From contig JAFUGO010000183.1 in NCBI GenBank assembly GCA_017469325.1, positions 1 through 12,271 of the forward strand: a DNA stretch of 12,271 bases, given 5' to 3'. The position numbers and the translations under genes were made by a program. The first letter of the stretch is position 1. Each line of letters begins with the position of its first letter. A model generated the notes under the pieces. That model made no database searches and was not told the origin of the DNA. It worked only from the letters and a program-made list of their open reading frames with translations. Of the stretch, positions 6,162-12,055 are shown piece after piece. Source of the stretch: Mogibacterium sp. (GTDB lineage Bacteria; Bacillota_A; Clostridia; Peptostreptococcales; Anaerovoracaceae).

Positions 6162-6734
6162 TTAGTCTATGAATCCCGGGATCAGCTTAACTTCAATGAG
6201 TCTGCCCTCTTCATCGATGTTCCTGAGGAAGGCGTCAACAGCGGGTATGAGGACGCTTTTGCCTTCAGCCGTCTCAACATCGAGGACGCTCTGGGCGGTG
6301 TTCTGGATGACGTCTCTGAGAACGCCTATCTCTCTGCTCCCGCCGCCGGCAATATCCACGACCCGGCAGCCTATGAGGTCGCGCACATAGTGCTCGCCCT
6401 CAGGCAGAGGCTCAAGGTCATCCTCACGGATGCTGACTTCAAGGCCGCGCAGCAGCTCTGCCGCGTTCCTGTCGTCTATGCCCTTCAGCTTCACGACCGG
6501 CTTGTCCTTCTGATATCTTACCCGCTCGATCGAGGCGCCGCGCCCTTCCGGCGTGTCAAAATCCGCCCCGTTCTTTGCCGCTCCCTCCGGAACGTCAAAA
6601 AGGAGGACTTTGCCCTCCTTAAGATTGTCTGAATCATGAGCGTACAGGTTGATCCTGACCTCGCCCCTTATTCCGACAGGACTTCCGATCCTGCCTAAGC
6701 GGACTGTTTCTTTCCGATTACCTGTCTTCTTCAA
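6162..6734 (-). CDS. rimM: Ribosome maturation factor RimM (TTG start)
   Basis: The 190-residue protein has the RimM N-terminal beta-barrel domain (LGRIGSPVGIRGEVRINLY at about residues 14-32) and a C-terminal PRC-barrel (about 110-190, HYVRDLIGCRVVD...VLIPAVDAFLRNID...IPGF). RimM binds ribosomal protein S19 in assembling 30S subunits and aids 16S 3'-domain maturation. The only usable start upstream of the conserved domain is TTG at 6732-6734: the codon before it in frame is TAG and there is no ATG or GTG before the domain. This start lies inside khpA, an overlap of 17 nt, with no strong Shine-Dalgarno, which points to translational coupling. Confidence 0.93.
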   Translation of the reverse strand: MKKTGNRKETVRLGRIGSPVGIRGEVRINLYAHDSDNLKEGKVLLFDVPEGAAKNGADFDTPEGRGASIERVRYQKDKPVVKLKGIDDRNAAELLRGLEVSIREDDLEPLPEGEHYVRDLIGCRVVDIAGGGSREIGVLRDVIQNTAQSVLDVETAEGKSVLIPAVDAFLRNIDEEGRLIEVKLIPGFID

Positions 6735-6957
6735 CTATCTCTACCGAAACTCTCAGATTCTGCTTGATCGCCGCAGCCTTTACCACGGTCCTGATCGCCT
6801 TTGCTATTCTTCCCGACTTGCCTATGACCTTGCCGATATCCTCATCGGCTACCTTAAGCTTGACAATTATGTCTCTTCCGTCAGTCTCTTCGGTGACAAA
6901 GACCTCGTCCGGCTTGGTGACCAGCGCTTTCGCGATTACTTCTACCAGACTTCCCAT
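6718..6957 (-). CDS. khpA: KhpA, KH-domain RNA-binding protein
   Basis: The 79-residue protein is a single type-II KH domain with the GxxG loop in VIGKSGRIAKAIR (about 44-56). KhpA binds RNA, commonly with KhpB/Jag, and in Gram-positive bacteria affects cell elongation and division. The position between rpsP and rimM is the conserved one. The rpsP stop codon TAG is the first part of its ribosome binding site (TAGGAGG), so the two genes are only 10 nt apart. Confidence 0.95.
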   Translation of the reverse strand: MGSLVEVIAKALVTKPDEVFVTEETDGRDIIVKLKVADEDIGKVIGKSGRIAKAIRTVVKAAAIKQNLRVSVEIVEEDR

Positions 6958-6967
6958 AGGGCGCCTC

Positions 6968-7210
6968 CTATTCGATAGCGCCGGACTTCTTGAGAAGTGC
7001 TCTTACTGTATCAGTAGGCTGAGCTCCGTTTGCGAGCCATTTCTTGGCAGCCTCGTTGTCGATGATGATCTCGCTAGGGTTCTTCAGAGGGTCATATGTA
7101 CCGATCTCCTCGATGAACTTTCCGTTTCTAGGTGTTCTTGAGTCAGCAACAACTACTCTGTAGAAAGGCTTCTTGTGAGCTCCCATTCTCTTAAGTCTGA
7201 TTTTAACCAT
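6968..7210 (-). CDS. rpsP: 30S ribosomal protein S16
   Basis: The 80-residue protein matches bS16 in length and sequence: [25 protein letters not shown], then [16 protein letters not shown] and a C-terminal [23 protein letters not shown]. It is an assembly protein of the small subunit. Its ribosome binding site is GGAGG about 11 nt upstream. It follows ffh with a 77-nt gap holding a short hairpin. Confidence 0.98.
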   Translation of the reverse strand: MVKIRLKRMGAHKKPFYRVVVADSRTPRNGKFIEEIGTYDPLKNPSEIIIDNEAAKKWLANGAQPTDTVRALLKKSGAIE

Positions 7211-7261
7211 TTTTCTTTTTCCTCCATTATGTTGATTAAATTGATATCTATATTTGATTGC

Positions 7262-7286
7262 GATGTGAAGTATTTTCGTTCACATC
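7262..7286. other. Short hairpin between ffh and rpsP
   Basis: GATGTGAA (7262-7269) and TTCACATC (7279-7286) form a perfect 8-bp stem with a 9-nt loop, starting 1 nt after the ffh stop codon on the minus strand. No T run follows, so it is not a standard terminator. It may stabilise or process the message between ffh and rpsP. Confidence 0.55.
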
Positions 7287-7287
7287 A

Positions 7288-8631
7288 CTAGAATCCGAGG
7301 TTGCGCATCATGCTTCTCGCCTTCTTCGAGTCAGGATTTGCGATGACCTTGGTCATCTTCTTCATCTCCTCATACTTCTTGATGAGCTGATTTACATCCT
7401 GCACGGTGTGGCCCGATCCGGCGGCTATTCTCTTGCGCCTTGATGCGTTCAGAACATTCGGCTTGGCTCTTTCGAACGGAGTCATGGAGAGGATTATGGC
7501 CTCCCACTTCTTGAGCTCGTTCCTTCCCTGCTCAAAGTCGATGTCCTTCTTCTGAGCTGCCGAGATGCCCGGTATCATGTCGATCAGTTTGGCGATACCG
7601 CCCATCTTGTTGATCTGCCTCATCTGACCGAGGAAGTCCTCGAGGTCGAACTTGTTGCGGCGGATCTTCTCTTCAAGCTTGCGGGTCTTCTCTTCATCGA
7701 AGGCATTCTCTGCCTGCTCGATGAGTGACATGACGTCGCCCATTCCGAGGATACGCGATGCGATCCTGTCAGGGTGGAAAGGCTCGAGAGCGTTGTACTT
7801 CTCGCCCGTACCCATGAACTTGATCGGCTTGCCCGTGACCGACTTGACTGACAGTGCAGCTCCTCCGCGGGAGTCACCGTCCATCTTTGTCATGATGATG
7901 CCGTCAACACCAAGCGCCTGGTTGAATCCGTCAGCGATGTTGACCGCGTCCTGACCTGTGAGAGCGTCGACTACCAGCAGTATCTCGTGAGGCTTGATCG
8001 ATCTCTTCAGAGTCTTGAGCTCTTCCATCAGCTGCTCGTCTATCTGCAGACGTCCGGCCGTATCGACTATGAGCACATTACAGCCGCGCCTCTGAGCTTC
8101 CTTGACCGCCTCGAGTGCGATCTGCTCGGCATCGTTCGAGTCTCTGTTTACGTATACAGGTGTGTTGACTGCCTTACCTACGATTTCCAGCTGATCTATA
8201 GCAGCCGGTCTGTAGATGTCGCAGGCTGCGAGCATAGGGTGCTTGCCCGTCTGCTTGAGCCATGCGGCGAGTTTGCCGGCGGTCGTTGTCTTACCTGTAC
8301 CCTGGAGTCCGACCAGCATGATGACCGTGAACCCGCTCGGGCTGAATGTGAGCTTGCTCGCGGAGCCTCCCATCATCTCGACCAGCTCGTCCTTGACGAT
8401 CTTGATTACCATCTGGTCAGGAGTCAGGCTCTTGAGTACGCCCTGGCCCAGCGCCTTCTCTTTTATTGTGGCGACAAATTCCTTTACGACCTTGAAGTTT
8501 ACGTCAGCCTCAAGAAGTGCCATCTTGACGACGCGCATCGCGTCCTCGAAGTCCTTCTCGGAAACGACGCCCTGGCCTTTAAGGTCTTTGAACGCGCCCT
8601 GCAGTTTTTCGGATAATCCTTCAAATGCCAT
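7288..8631 (-). CDS. ffh: Signal recognition particle GTPase Ffh (SRP54)
   Basis: The 447-residue protein is full length. Domain order: N helical bundle (1-90), G domain with GLQGTGKTT (108-116), DIYRPAA (138-144), DTAGR (190-194), TKMD (248-251) and GTGE (274-277), and the methionine-containing M domain (about 300-433) that binds signal sequences and SRP RNA, with MGGIAKLIDMIPG and SRRKRIAAGSG. With SRP RNA it delivers ribosomes making membrane and secreted proteins to FtsY. The ribosome binding site AAAGGA lies 7 nt before the ATG. A 70-nt stem-loop ends just upstream of it. It follows ylxM, its usual partner gene. Confidence 0.98.
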   Translation of the reverse strand: MAFEGLSEKLQGAFKDLKGQGVVSEKDFEDAMRVVKMALLEADVNFKVVKEFVATIKEKALGQGVLKSLTPDQMVIKIVKDELVEMMGGSASKLTFSPSGFTVIMLVGLQGTGKTTTAGKLAAWLKQTGKHPMLAACDIYRPAAIDQLEIVGKAVNTPVYVNRDSNDAEQIALEAVKEAQRRGCNVLIVDTAGRLQIDEQLMEELKTLKRSIKPHEILLVVDALTGQDAVNIADGFNQALGVDGIIMTKMDGDSRGGAALSVKSVTGKPIKFMGTGEKYNALEPFHPDRIASRILGMGDVMSLIEQAENAFDEEKTRKLEEKIRRNKFDLEDFLGQMRQINKMGGIAKLIDMIPGISAAQKKDIDFEQGRNELKKWEAIILSMTPFERAKPNVLNASRRKRIAAGSGHTVQDVNQLIKKYEEMKKMTKVIANPDSKKARSMMRNLGF

Positions 8632-8648
8632 TTCGTTTTCCTTTATCC

Positions 8649-8718
8649 CGGCCGCTGCTTTCCTGCAAAATCTGTTTTCGGTCTTATGCCCGAAAAAGCA
8701 TTTTGCAGCGCGCGGCCG
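8649..8718 (-). other. Three-helix stem-loop directly upstream of the ffh ribosome binding site
   Basis: Three nested, perfectly paired helices occupy the ylxM-ffh gap: outer 7 bp (8649-8655 with 8712-8718, GC-rich CGGCCGC), middle 9 bp (8663-8671 with 8700-8708, CTGCAAAAT) and inner 7 bp (8675-8681 with 8690-8696, TTTTCGG), closing an 8-nt loop. A symmetric 3x3 internal loop separates inner and middle helices; an asymmetric 7/3 loop separates middle and outer. No T run follows on either strand, so it is not a terminator. The stem ends 17 nt before the ffh ATG, so it may affect mRNA processing, stability or translation of ffh. Not a family I recognise. Confidence 0.75.
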
Positions 8719-8730
8719 TCAAATACAAGC

Positions 8731-9075
8731 TTATTCCGTTATTCGACCGATTATTTTCTTTAGTTTATCTGCGTATGGCTCCGCGATCCCTGCAGTCTCG
8801 ATGAGCCTGCACGCGCTTTCTGCCAGCTTCTGGTTCTCTTTGTAGTTTGAGATGAGGCCCAGCTTCTCTTCGTAGGAGTCGAGAGCCTTCTCTGCTTTGC
8901 GGAGCGTGTAGTGCACCGCCTGGCGTGTCTGGCCGAGCTCGTCCGCTATCTCTGAAAGCGACAGGTTGTCTTCGTGATAGAGAGCCATGACTTCGTTCTG
9001 CGCCCTGCTCAGCAGGCTGCCGTAAAAGTCATAAAGCATGCTCGCATATTCAACTTTTTCGATGTCGTCCCTCAT
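8731..9075 (-). CDS. ylxM: YlxM-family helix-turn-helix protein, SRP-associated
   Basis: With the ATG at 9073-9075 the product has 114 residues, the usual size for YlxM/p13. It resembles sigma-70 region 4: MLYDFYGSLLSRAQNEVMALYHEDNLSLSEIADELGQTRQAVHYTLRKAEKAL covers about residues 13-65, with the helix-turn-helix at 38-60. The family is encoded before ffh and is thought to affect SRP function or expression. An upstream GTG at 9138 extends the frame by 21 residues, but that stretch lies at the promoter, does not resemble the family, and the ATG at 9075 has GGAG 6 nt upstream. It is the first gene of the operon. Confidence 0.9.
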   Translation of the reverse strand: MRDDIEKVEYASMLYDFYGSLLSRAQNEVMALYHEDNLSLSEIADELGQTRQAVHYTLRKAEKALDSYEEKLGLISNYKENQKLAESACRLIETAGIAEPYADKLKKIIGRITE

Positions 9076-9128
9076 CGCTCTCTCCGTCAAATGATAAGCG
9101 GCACGACCTCTCACGATCGCACCGCTAA

Positions 9129-9157
9129 ATACTAACACATAGTATGTGTCCTGTCAA
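9129..9157 (-). promoter_or_regulatory. Strong promoter of the ylxM-ffh-rpsP-khpA-rimM-trmD operon, with palindromic spacer
   Basis: On the minus strand TTGACA (9152-9157, consensus) and TAGTAT (9129-9134) are separated by exactly 17 bp, with TGT before the -10 (an extended -10). The spacer is almost entirely a perfect 15-bp palindrome, ACACATA-C-TATGTGT (9135-9149), which suits an operator. The leader to the ylxM ATG is about 47 nt. Confidence 0.8.
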
Positions 9158-9172
9158 ACATTTTCTTTGACA
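9152..9172. other. Inverted repeat between brnA and the ylxM promoter
   Basis: TGTCAAA (9152-9158) and TTTGACA (9166-9172) form a perfect 7-bp inverted repeat with a 7-nt gap; one arm is the -35 box of the ylxM promoter. A second inverted repeat, GTCCTGT (9148-9154) with ACAGGAC (9183-9189), overlaps it. As RNA, it could form the 3' end of the brnTA message; as DNA it could be a protein site. There is no T run. Confidence 0.5.
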
Positions 9173-9193
9173 CTATTCATGCACAGGACGAAC

Positions 9194-9514
9194 CTATCCC
9201 TCAATTGCCTTTCGTACCATATCTGCATCATTGATTGCCAGGTCGAGAAGGCGGCTCATAAAACCTGTATACCCTTTACCGGTAGCCTTCGCAAGTTCCA
9301 GCGTATCAGGTGATACACGAAGTGCAACAACCGGCTTCTTGTTCTTTTCTTTTTTTGTCTTTGCTTTCAATGCCATAACACGCATTTCTTCTTTTGTAAA
9401 ATGCGGGCTTTCTTCATCAAAGACAACCGGTTTGTCCGAAGCCTTTAATACTTCATTTAGTGCCTCATCTGAAGGCCTATCTCCATGTCTTATCGATACC
9501 TTTGTTGTACTCAT
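9194..9514 (-). CDS. brnA: BrnA-family antitoxin
   Basis: From the ATG at 9514 the product has 106 residues. The C-terminal part KKPVVALRVSPDTLELAKATGKGYTGFMSRLLDLAI (about 59-94) is the BrnA/CopG-like ribbon-helix-helix region; the N-terminal part with KPVVFDEESPHFTKEEM is the toxin-binding side by analogy. BrnA neutralises BrnT and represses its own operon. An ATG ten codons earlier (9544) is in frame, but the 9514 start has AGAGG 9 nt upstream and gives the normal family N-terminus (MSTTKVSIR). It overlaps the end of brnT by 38 nt. Confidence 0.88.
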   Translation of the reverse strand: MSTTKVSIRHGDRPSDEALNEVLKASDKPVVFDEESPHFTKEEMRVMALKAKTKKEKNKKPVVALRVSPDTLELAKATGKGYTGFMSRLLDLAINDADMVRKAIEG

Positions 9515-9794
9515 AATAGAATTCCTCTTCTTCTCTGGTTGCAATTCTTACAGAGATCAGCCGTATATTATCCATATGCATCGTATATACAACGAGCAGC
9601 ATTTTTTCTATAACTCCGATAACAATATACCGTTCCTCGCAAAAGCTATGTCCCTCATCATACATTTCAACACGATATGGATCCGCAAACACATATGCGG
9701 CAGTCCTGAAACTTATACCATGTTTCTTCTTGTTGATGTCATTCTTCTGATCGTCCCATTCAACAGTTATATCATTGATAATGTAATCTTTCAT
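9477..9794 (-). CDS. brnT: BrnT-family ribonuclease toxin
   Basis: From the ATG at 9794 the product has 105 residues. Family features are VEWDDQKNDINKKKHGISF (about 11-29), DP at 38-39, EERYIVIG (53-60), LLVVYT (66-71) and IRLISVRIATREEEEFY (77-93). BrnT has a RelE-like fold and cuts RNA to arrest growth; BrnA binds it. The frame can be extended five codons to an ATG at 9809, but the 9794 start has GAGG 9 nt upstream, while none precedes 9809. Toxin before antitoxin with overlap is the canonical brnTA order. The pair is AT-richer than the operon beside it, in keeping with horizontal gain. Confidence 0.9.
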   Translation of the reverse strand: MKDYIINDITVEWDDQKNDINKKKHGISFRTAAYVFADPYRVEMYDEGHSFCEERYIVIGVIEKMLLVVYTMHMDNIRLISVRIATREEEEFYYEYNKGIDKTWR

Positions 9795-9846
9795 ATAGTA
9801 TAACCTCATGTAATACTTTTGTAAATACTTATTATCTGTGCTGATT

Positions 9847-9876
9847 ATTATGTTTACTATACAGATTATAAATCAA
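9847..9876 (-). promoter_or_regulatory. Possible brnTA promoter
   Basis: On the minus strand TTGATT (9871-9876) and CATAAT (9847-9852) lie 18 bp apart, giving a leader of about 45 nt. The region is very AT-rich and other pairs are possible. No clean BrnA operator palindrome was seen. Confidence 0.3.
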
Positions 9877-9902
9877 AAAAACTGTACACCTTTTGGGGTT
9901 GA

Positions 9903-9995
9903 AAAAATGCCGGATCTCGTGAGAAAAATGCGGGATCCGGAACATCATAGATAAGGAGACGTAAATCCGGGTACTATAAATAGGGAGACGGAAAT
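9903..9995. repeat. Two pairs of short direct repeats in the gap upstream of brnT
   Basis: AAAAATGCCGGATC (9903-9916) recurs at 9924-9937 with one change, 21 bp on. ATAAGGAGACGTAAAT (9951-9966) recurs at 9980-9995 with two changes, 29 bp on. CCGGATC (9910-9916) and GATCCGG (9934-9940) also form an inverted repeat. The origin is unknown; they could be remnants of a small mobile or REP-like element. Confidence 0.6.
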
Positions 9996-10008
9996 TTTCC
10001 GCCTCCCT
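9982..10008 (-). terminator. Probable terminator of the heptad-repeat protein gene
   Basis: The 27-nt near-perfect palindrome reads AGGGAGGCGGAAA / TTTCCGTCTCCCT on the minus strand, with one G:U pair. It lies about 55 nt after the stop codon at 10064. The tract that follows (ATTTATAG) is only weakly T-rich, so efficiency is uncertain. One arm is also part of the short direct repeats. Confidence 0.6.
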
Positions 10009-10063
10009 CGCTTCTTATTCAGCTTTATTCACAAATCTATAAGGGTTGCTGTTCCCTTGCTTC

Positions 10064-12055
10064 TTATGCCTCAGGCTTTGCCGAGAAGTGTGCAATCGCG
10101 TGAACCAGTGCCACTGCAGCAAGGATACCTGCTGCTACCCAGCCTGTAGCTCCTACTGCAGAACCTGCGATGCTGGAGAACTCTGTTCCTGCGCTTGTGC
10201 CGTAGAATGCACCGAATGCGCCTGCTGCTGCAGAGAGAATAGCGAAAACGCCTGCGCCCTTGTTCTTCTTGAGGAAGGACAGGATAGCTGCGAGAACTGC
10301 GAGTGCGCCTGCTCCCAGAAGAGCTGCTGTTCCGACTGCTCTTCCTGTGATCTCCTTTGTGATGAGTTCGCCGGAGTCAGCCTGATATCCTCTTCCAACG
10401 CCTACAGCGTCAAGGCCCTCATCAAGGTCGAGGTGCTTGTCGCCATTGTCGAAGTCATCGTCTCCGCTGCGTCTGTCGAGAATGCTCTCGAGTCCGCCGT
10501 TAGCCTCTGTAGCCATCAGTGTAGCGAGTCCGTCGCGTACCTGCTGCTCACCATCTTCGTACTCGGCAAGTTTTGCCTTACCTTCCGCGAGTGCAGTGCG
10601 TCCATCCGCGAGTGCCTGACGTCCGTCTGCCAGCTGCTGACGTGCATCAGCGAGCTTGCCAGGAGCTGCCTTGTAGTTTGCAAGACCCTGAGCGTACTGT
10701 TTCTTACCGGCAGCCAGTTTCTTCCTTCCTGCTTCGAGCTTCTTTTCTCCTGCCTTTACCTGATTGTTAATCTCAGTCTTGACCTGCTGAAGAGCTGTGA
10801 TAATGGCCGGATTGTAACTTCCGGTAATTGTGTCCATATCTTCTACAAAGTCAGGAAGATCTTCTGTTGCAAGGTCTCCATACTTTAATCCGGACTTATA
10901 CGCATTCATATATTTATAAAGCTTATTTGCTTTTTCCTTGAATGCCTTGTTCAAAGTGCTGTTAGCAAGAATGCCCGAGTAAATCTGATTAAGCGAGGAT
11001 GCGATATACTCCTGCTTTCCTGCTAGCTGTGTGTAGCCATCAGTCCATGCCTGAAGGTCACCGTCTTCTGCAGCATATGCATCGAGTGTCGTTATATAAC
11101 CACTTAGCATTGTACTGAGGTCAGCGAGCCCCGCCTGAAGGCCCTCTATTGTCTTTGCATAAACAACATCTGAAACCTCAGTTTTATTGTTTGCAAGTGT
11201 AGAAATTGCGCCACTCAATGATTCATATTTTTCAGGGTCAACACTCTTAAGCAGGTCAAGCTGACTTGTATCCAAAGAGCTTAGCGTACTAGCAAGTGAT
11301 GCATCATCCTTGTAGGTATCTGCCATAGTTTGAGCATCTGTCAGCTTAGCACTGACAGCCTTAAAGGTTGCTATCATATCTACAACAGAATCGTTGAAAT
11401 CCTTATAAGAGGATGTGCTATTGATGTTTTTGCCTAAATCAGTATTTCCGGATGCGGTTTTAATCATTTCAAGCAAGCCGGCCGTTTTAGGATCAGAAAA
11501 CATCGCAAGCATTGTAGCTCTTCCATCTTTGAGCTGCTTGTAGCCTGTTTTCCATGCCGGACCTTTTGAGCCATCTTCGTTTGTAGAGTAATCCTTGTAA
11601 CCGGTTTTTACATCCTTGAGATAACCGATTACCTGATTGATGCCGGCAATACCTGCTTTAGCAGTCTCTCTACCTTCAGCAAGTTCTTCTTCGCCGTCTG
11701 CAAGGTCTTCTTCACCCTGGGCGATTTGTTTTCTTGCAGCTGCAAGTTTGCCAGGTGCTGCTGCGTAGTCAGCAAGGCCCTTAGCGTACTGAGCTTCACC
11801 GTCAGCGAGCTTAGCCTCGCCGTCTGCGAGCTCCTGCTCACCATCAGCTACCTGATCAAGACCGTCAAGATAAGCCTCTTCGTTGTCCTTAAGCTGATTG
11901 AGACCATCTTCCAGTTTGTTCATGTCAGCTGTGGATCTTTCGCCTTCTTCTTCCCAGTAGTCTTTGCATGCGAGCACGTCATTCAGGTTTGCGGCGCCGC
12001 CGTAGAAACCGAAAAGTGCTGCTACTACGAGAAGAACACTTAATCCTTTTTTCAT
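10064..12055 (-). CDS. Membrane-anchored heptad-repeat (LADG-type) protein of unknown function, 663 aa
   Basis: The protein starts with a signal or anchor segment (about residues 4-22, after MKK). Two heptad-repeat blocks follow, at about 48-130 and 430-515, with LADGEAK/LAEGRET-type units of 7 residues that suggest long coiled coils. The blocks contain a copied segment: 84-122 and 447-485 share YA-GLA-Y-AAPGKLA-AR. Between them (about 135-425) lies a helical Ser/Thr/Asp-rich region without repeats. The C-terminus has three hydrophobic helices (about 574-596, 600-618, 634-656). LxxG heptads of this kind occur in YhgE/Pip-type surface proteins, but the membrane parts are different and I do not assign that family. 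The start is supported by GAGGG 6 nt upstream. It appears monocistronic. The middle section is visibly AT-richer than the repeat blocks, suggesting a mosaic gene. Confidence 0.85.
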   Translation of the reverse strand: MKKGLSVLLVVAALFGFYGGAANLNDVLACKDYWEEEGERSTADMNKLEDGLNQLKDNEEAYLDGLDQVADGEQELADGEAKLADGEAQYAKGLADYAAAPGKLAAARKQIAQGEEDLADGEEELAEGRETAKAGIAGINQVIGYLKDVKTGYKDYSTNEDGSKGPAWKTGYKQLKDGRATMLAMFSDPKTAGLLEMIKTASGNTDLGKNINSTSSYKDFNDSVVDMIATFKAVSAKLTDAQTMADTYKDDASLASTLSSLDTSQLDLLKSVDPEKYESLSGAISTLANNKTEVSDVVYAKTIEGLQAGLADLSTMLSGYITTLDAYAAEDGDLQAWTDGYTQLAGKQEYIASSLNQIYSGILANSTLNKAFKEKANKLYKYMNAYKSGLKYGDLATEDLPDFVEDMDTITGSYNPAIITALQQVKTEINNQVKAGEKKLEAGRKKLAAGKKQYAQGLANYKAAPGKLADARQQLADGRQALADGRTALAEGKAKLAEYEDGEQQVRDGLATLMATEANGGLESILDRRSGDDDFDNGDKHLDLDEGLDAVGVGRGYQADSGELITKEITGRAVGTAALLGAGALAVLAAILSFLKKNKGAGVFAILSAAAGAFGAFYGTSAGTEFSSIAGSAVGATGWVAAGILAAVALVHAIAHFSAKPEA

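Noticed and set aside
8649..8718. SRP RNA gene upstream of ffh
   Set aside because: A GGAAAGCAG stretch recalls the SRP RNA core, but it is not placed around a GNRA loop with the paired internal loops of helix 8, and the stem loop here is an 8-nt non-GNRA loop.
9076..9138. Longer ylxM start (GTG at 9138)
   Set aside because: It would place the start codon at the promoter's -10/spacer; the added 21 residues do not resemble YlxM and a good RBS precedes the ATG at 9075.
9515..9544. Upstream ATG for brnA
   Set aside because: The added residues lie deep inside brnT and a good RBS precedes the ATG at 9514, which gives the usual family N-terminus.
9795..9809. Upstream ATG for brnT
   Set aside because: No ribosome binding site before it, whereas GAGG precedes the ATG at 9794 with proper spacing.
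10046..10888. Cysteine-rich 280-codon open frame on the plus strand
   Set aside because: It is the antisense shadow of the heptad-repeat gene; the cysteines come from reading GC-rich Ala/Gly/Leu codons backwards, and it lacks a ribosome binding site.
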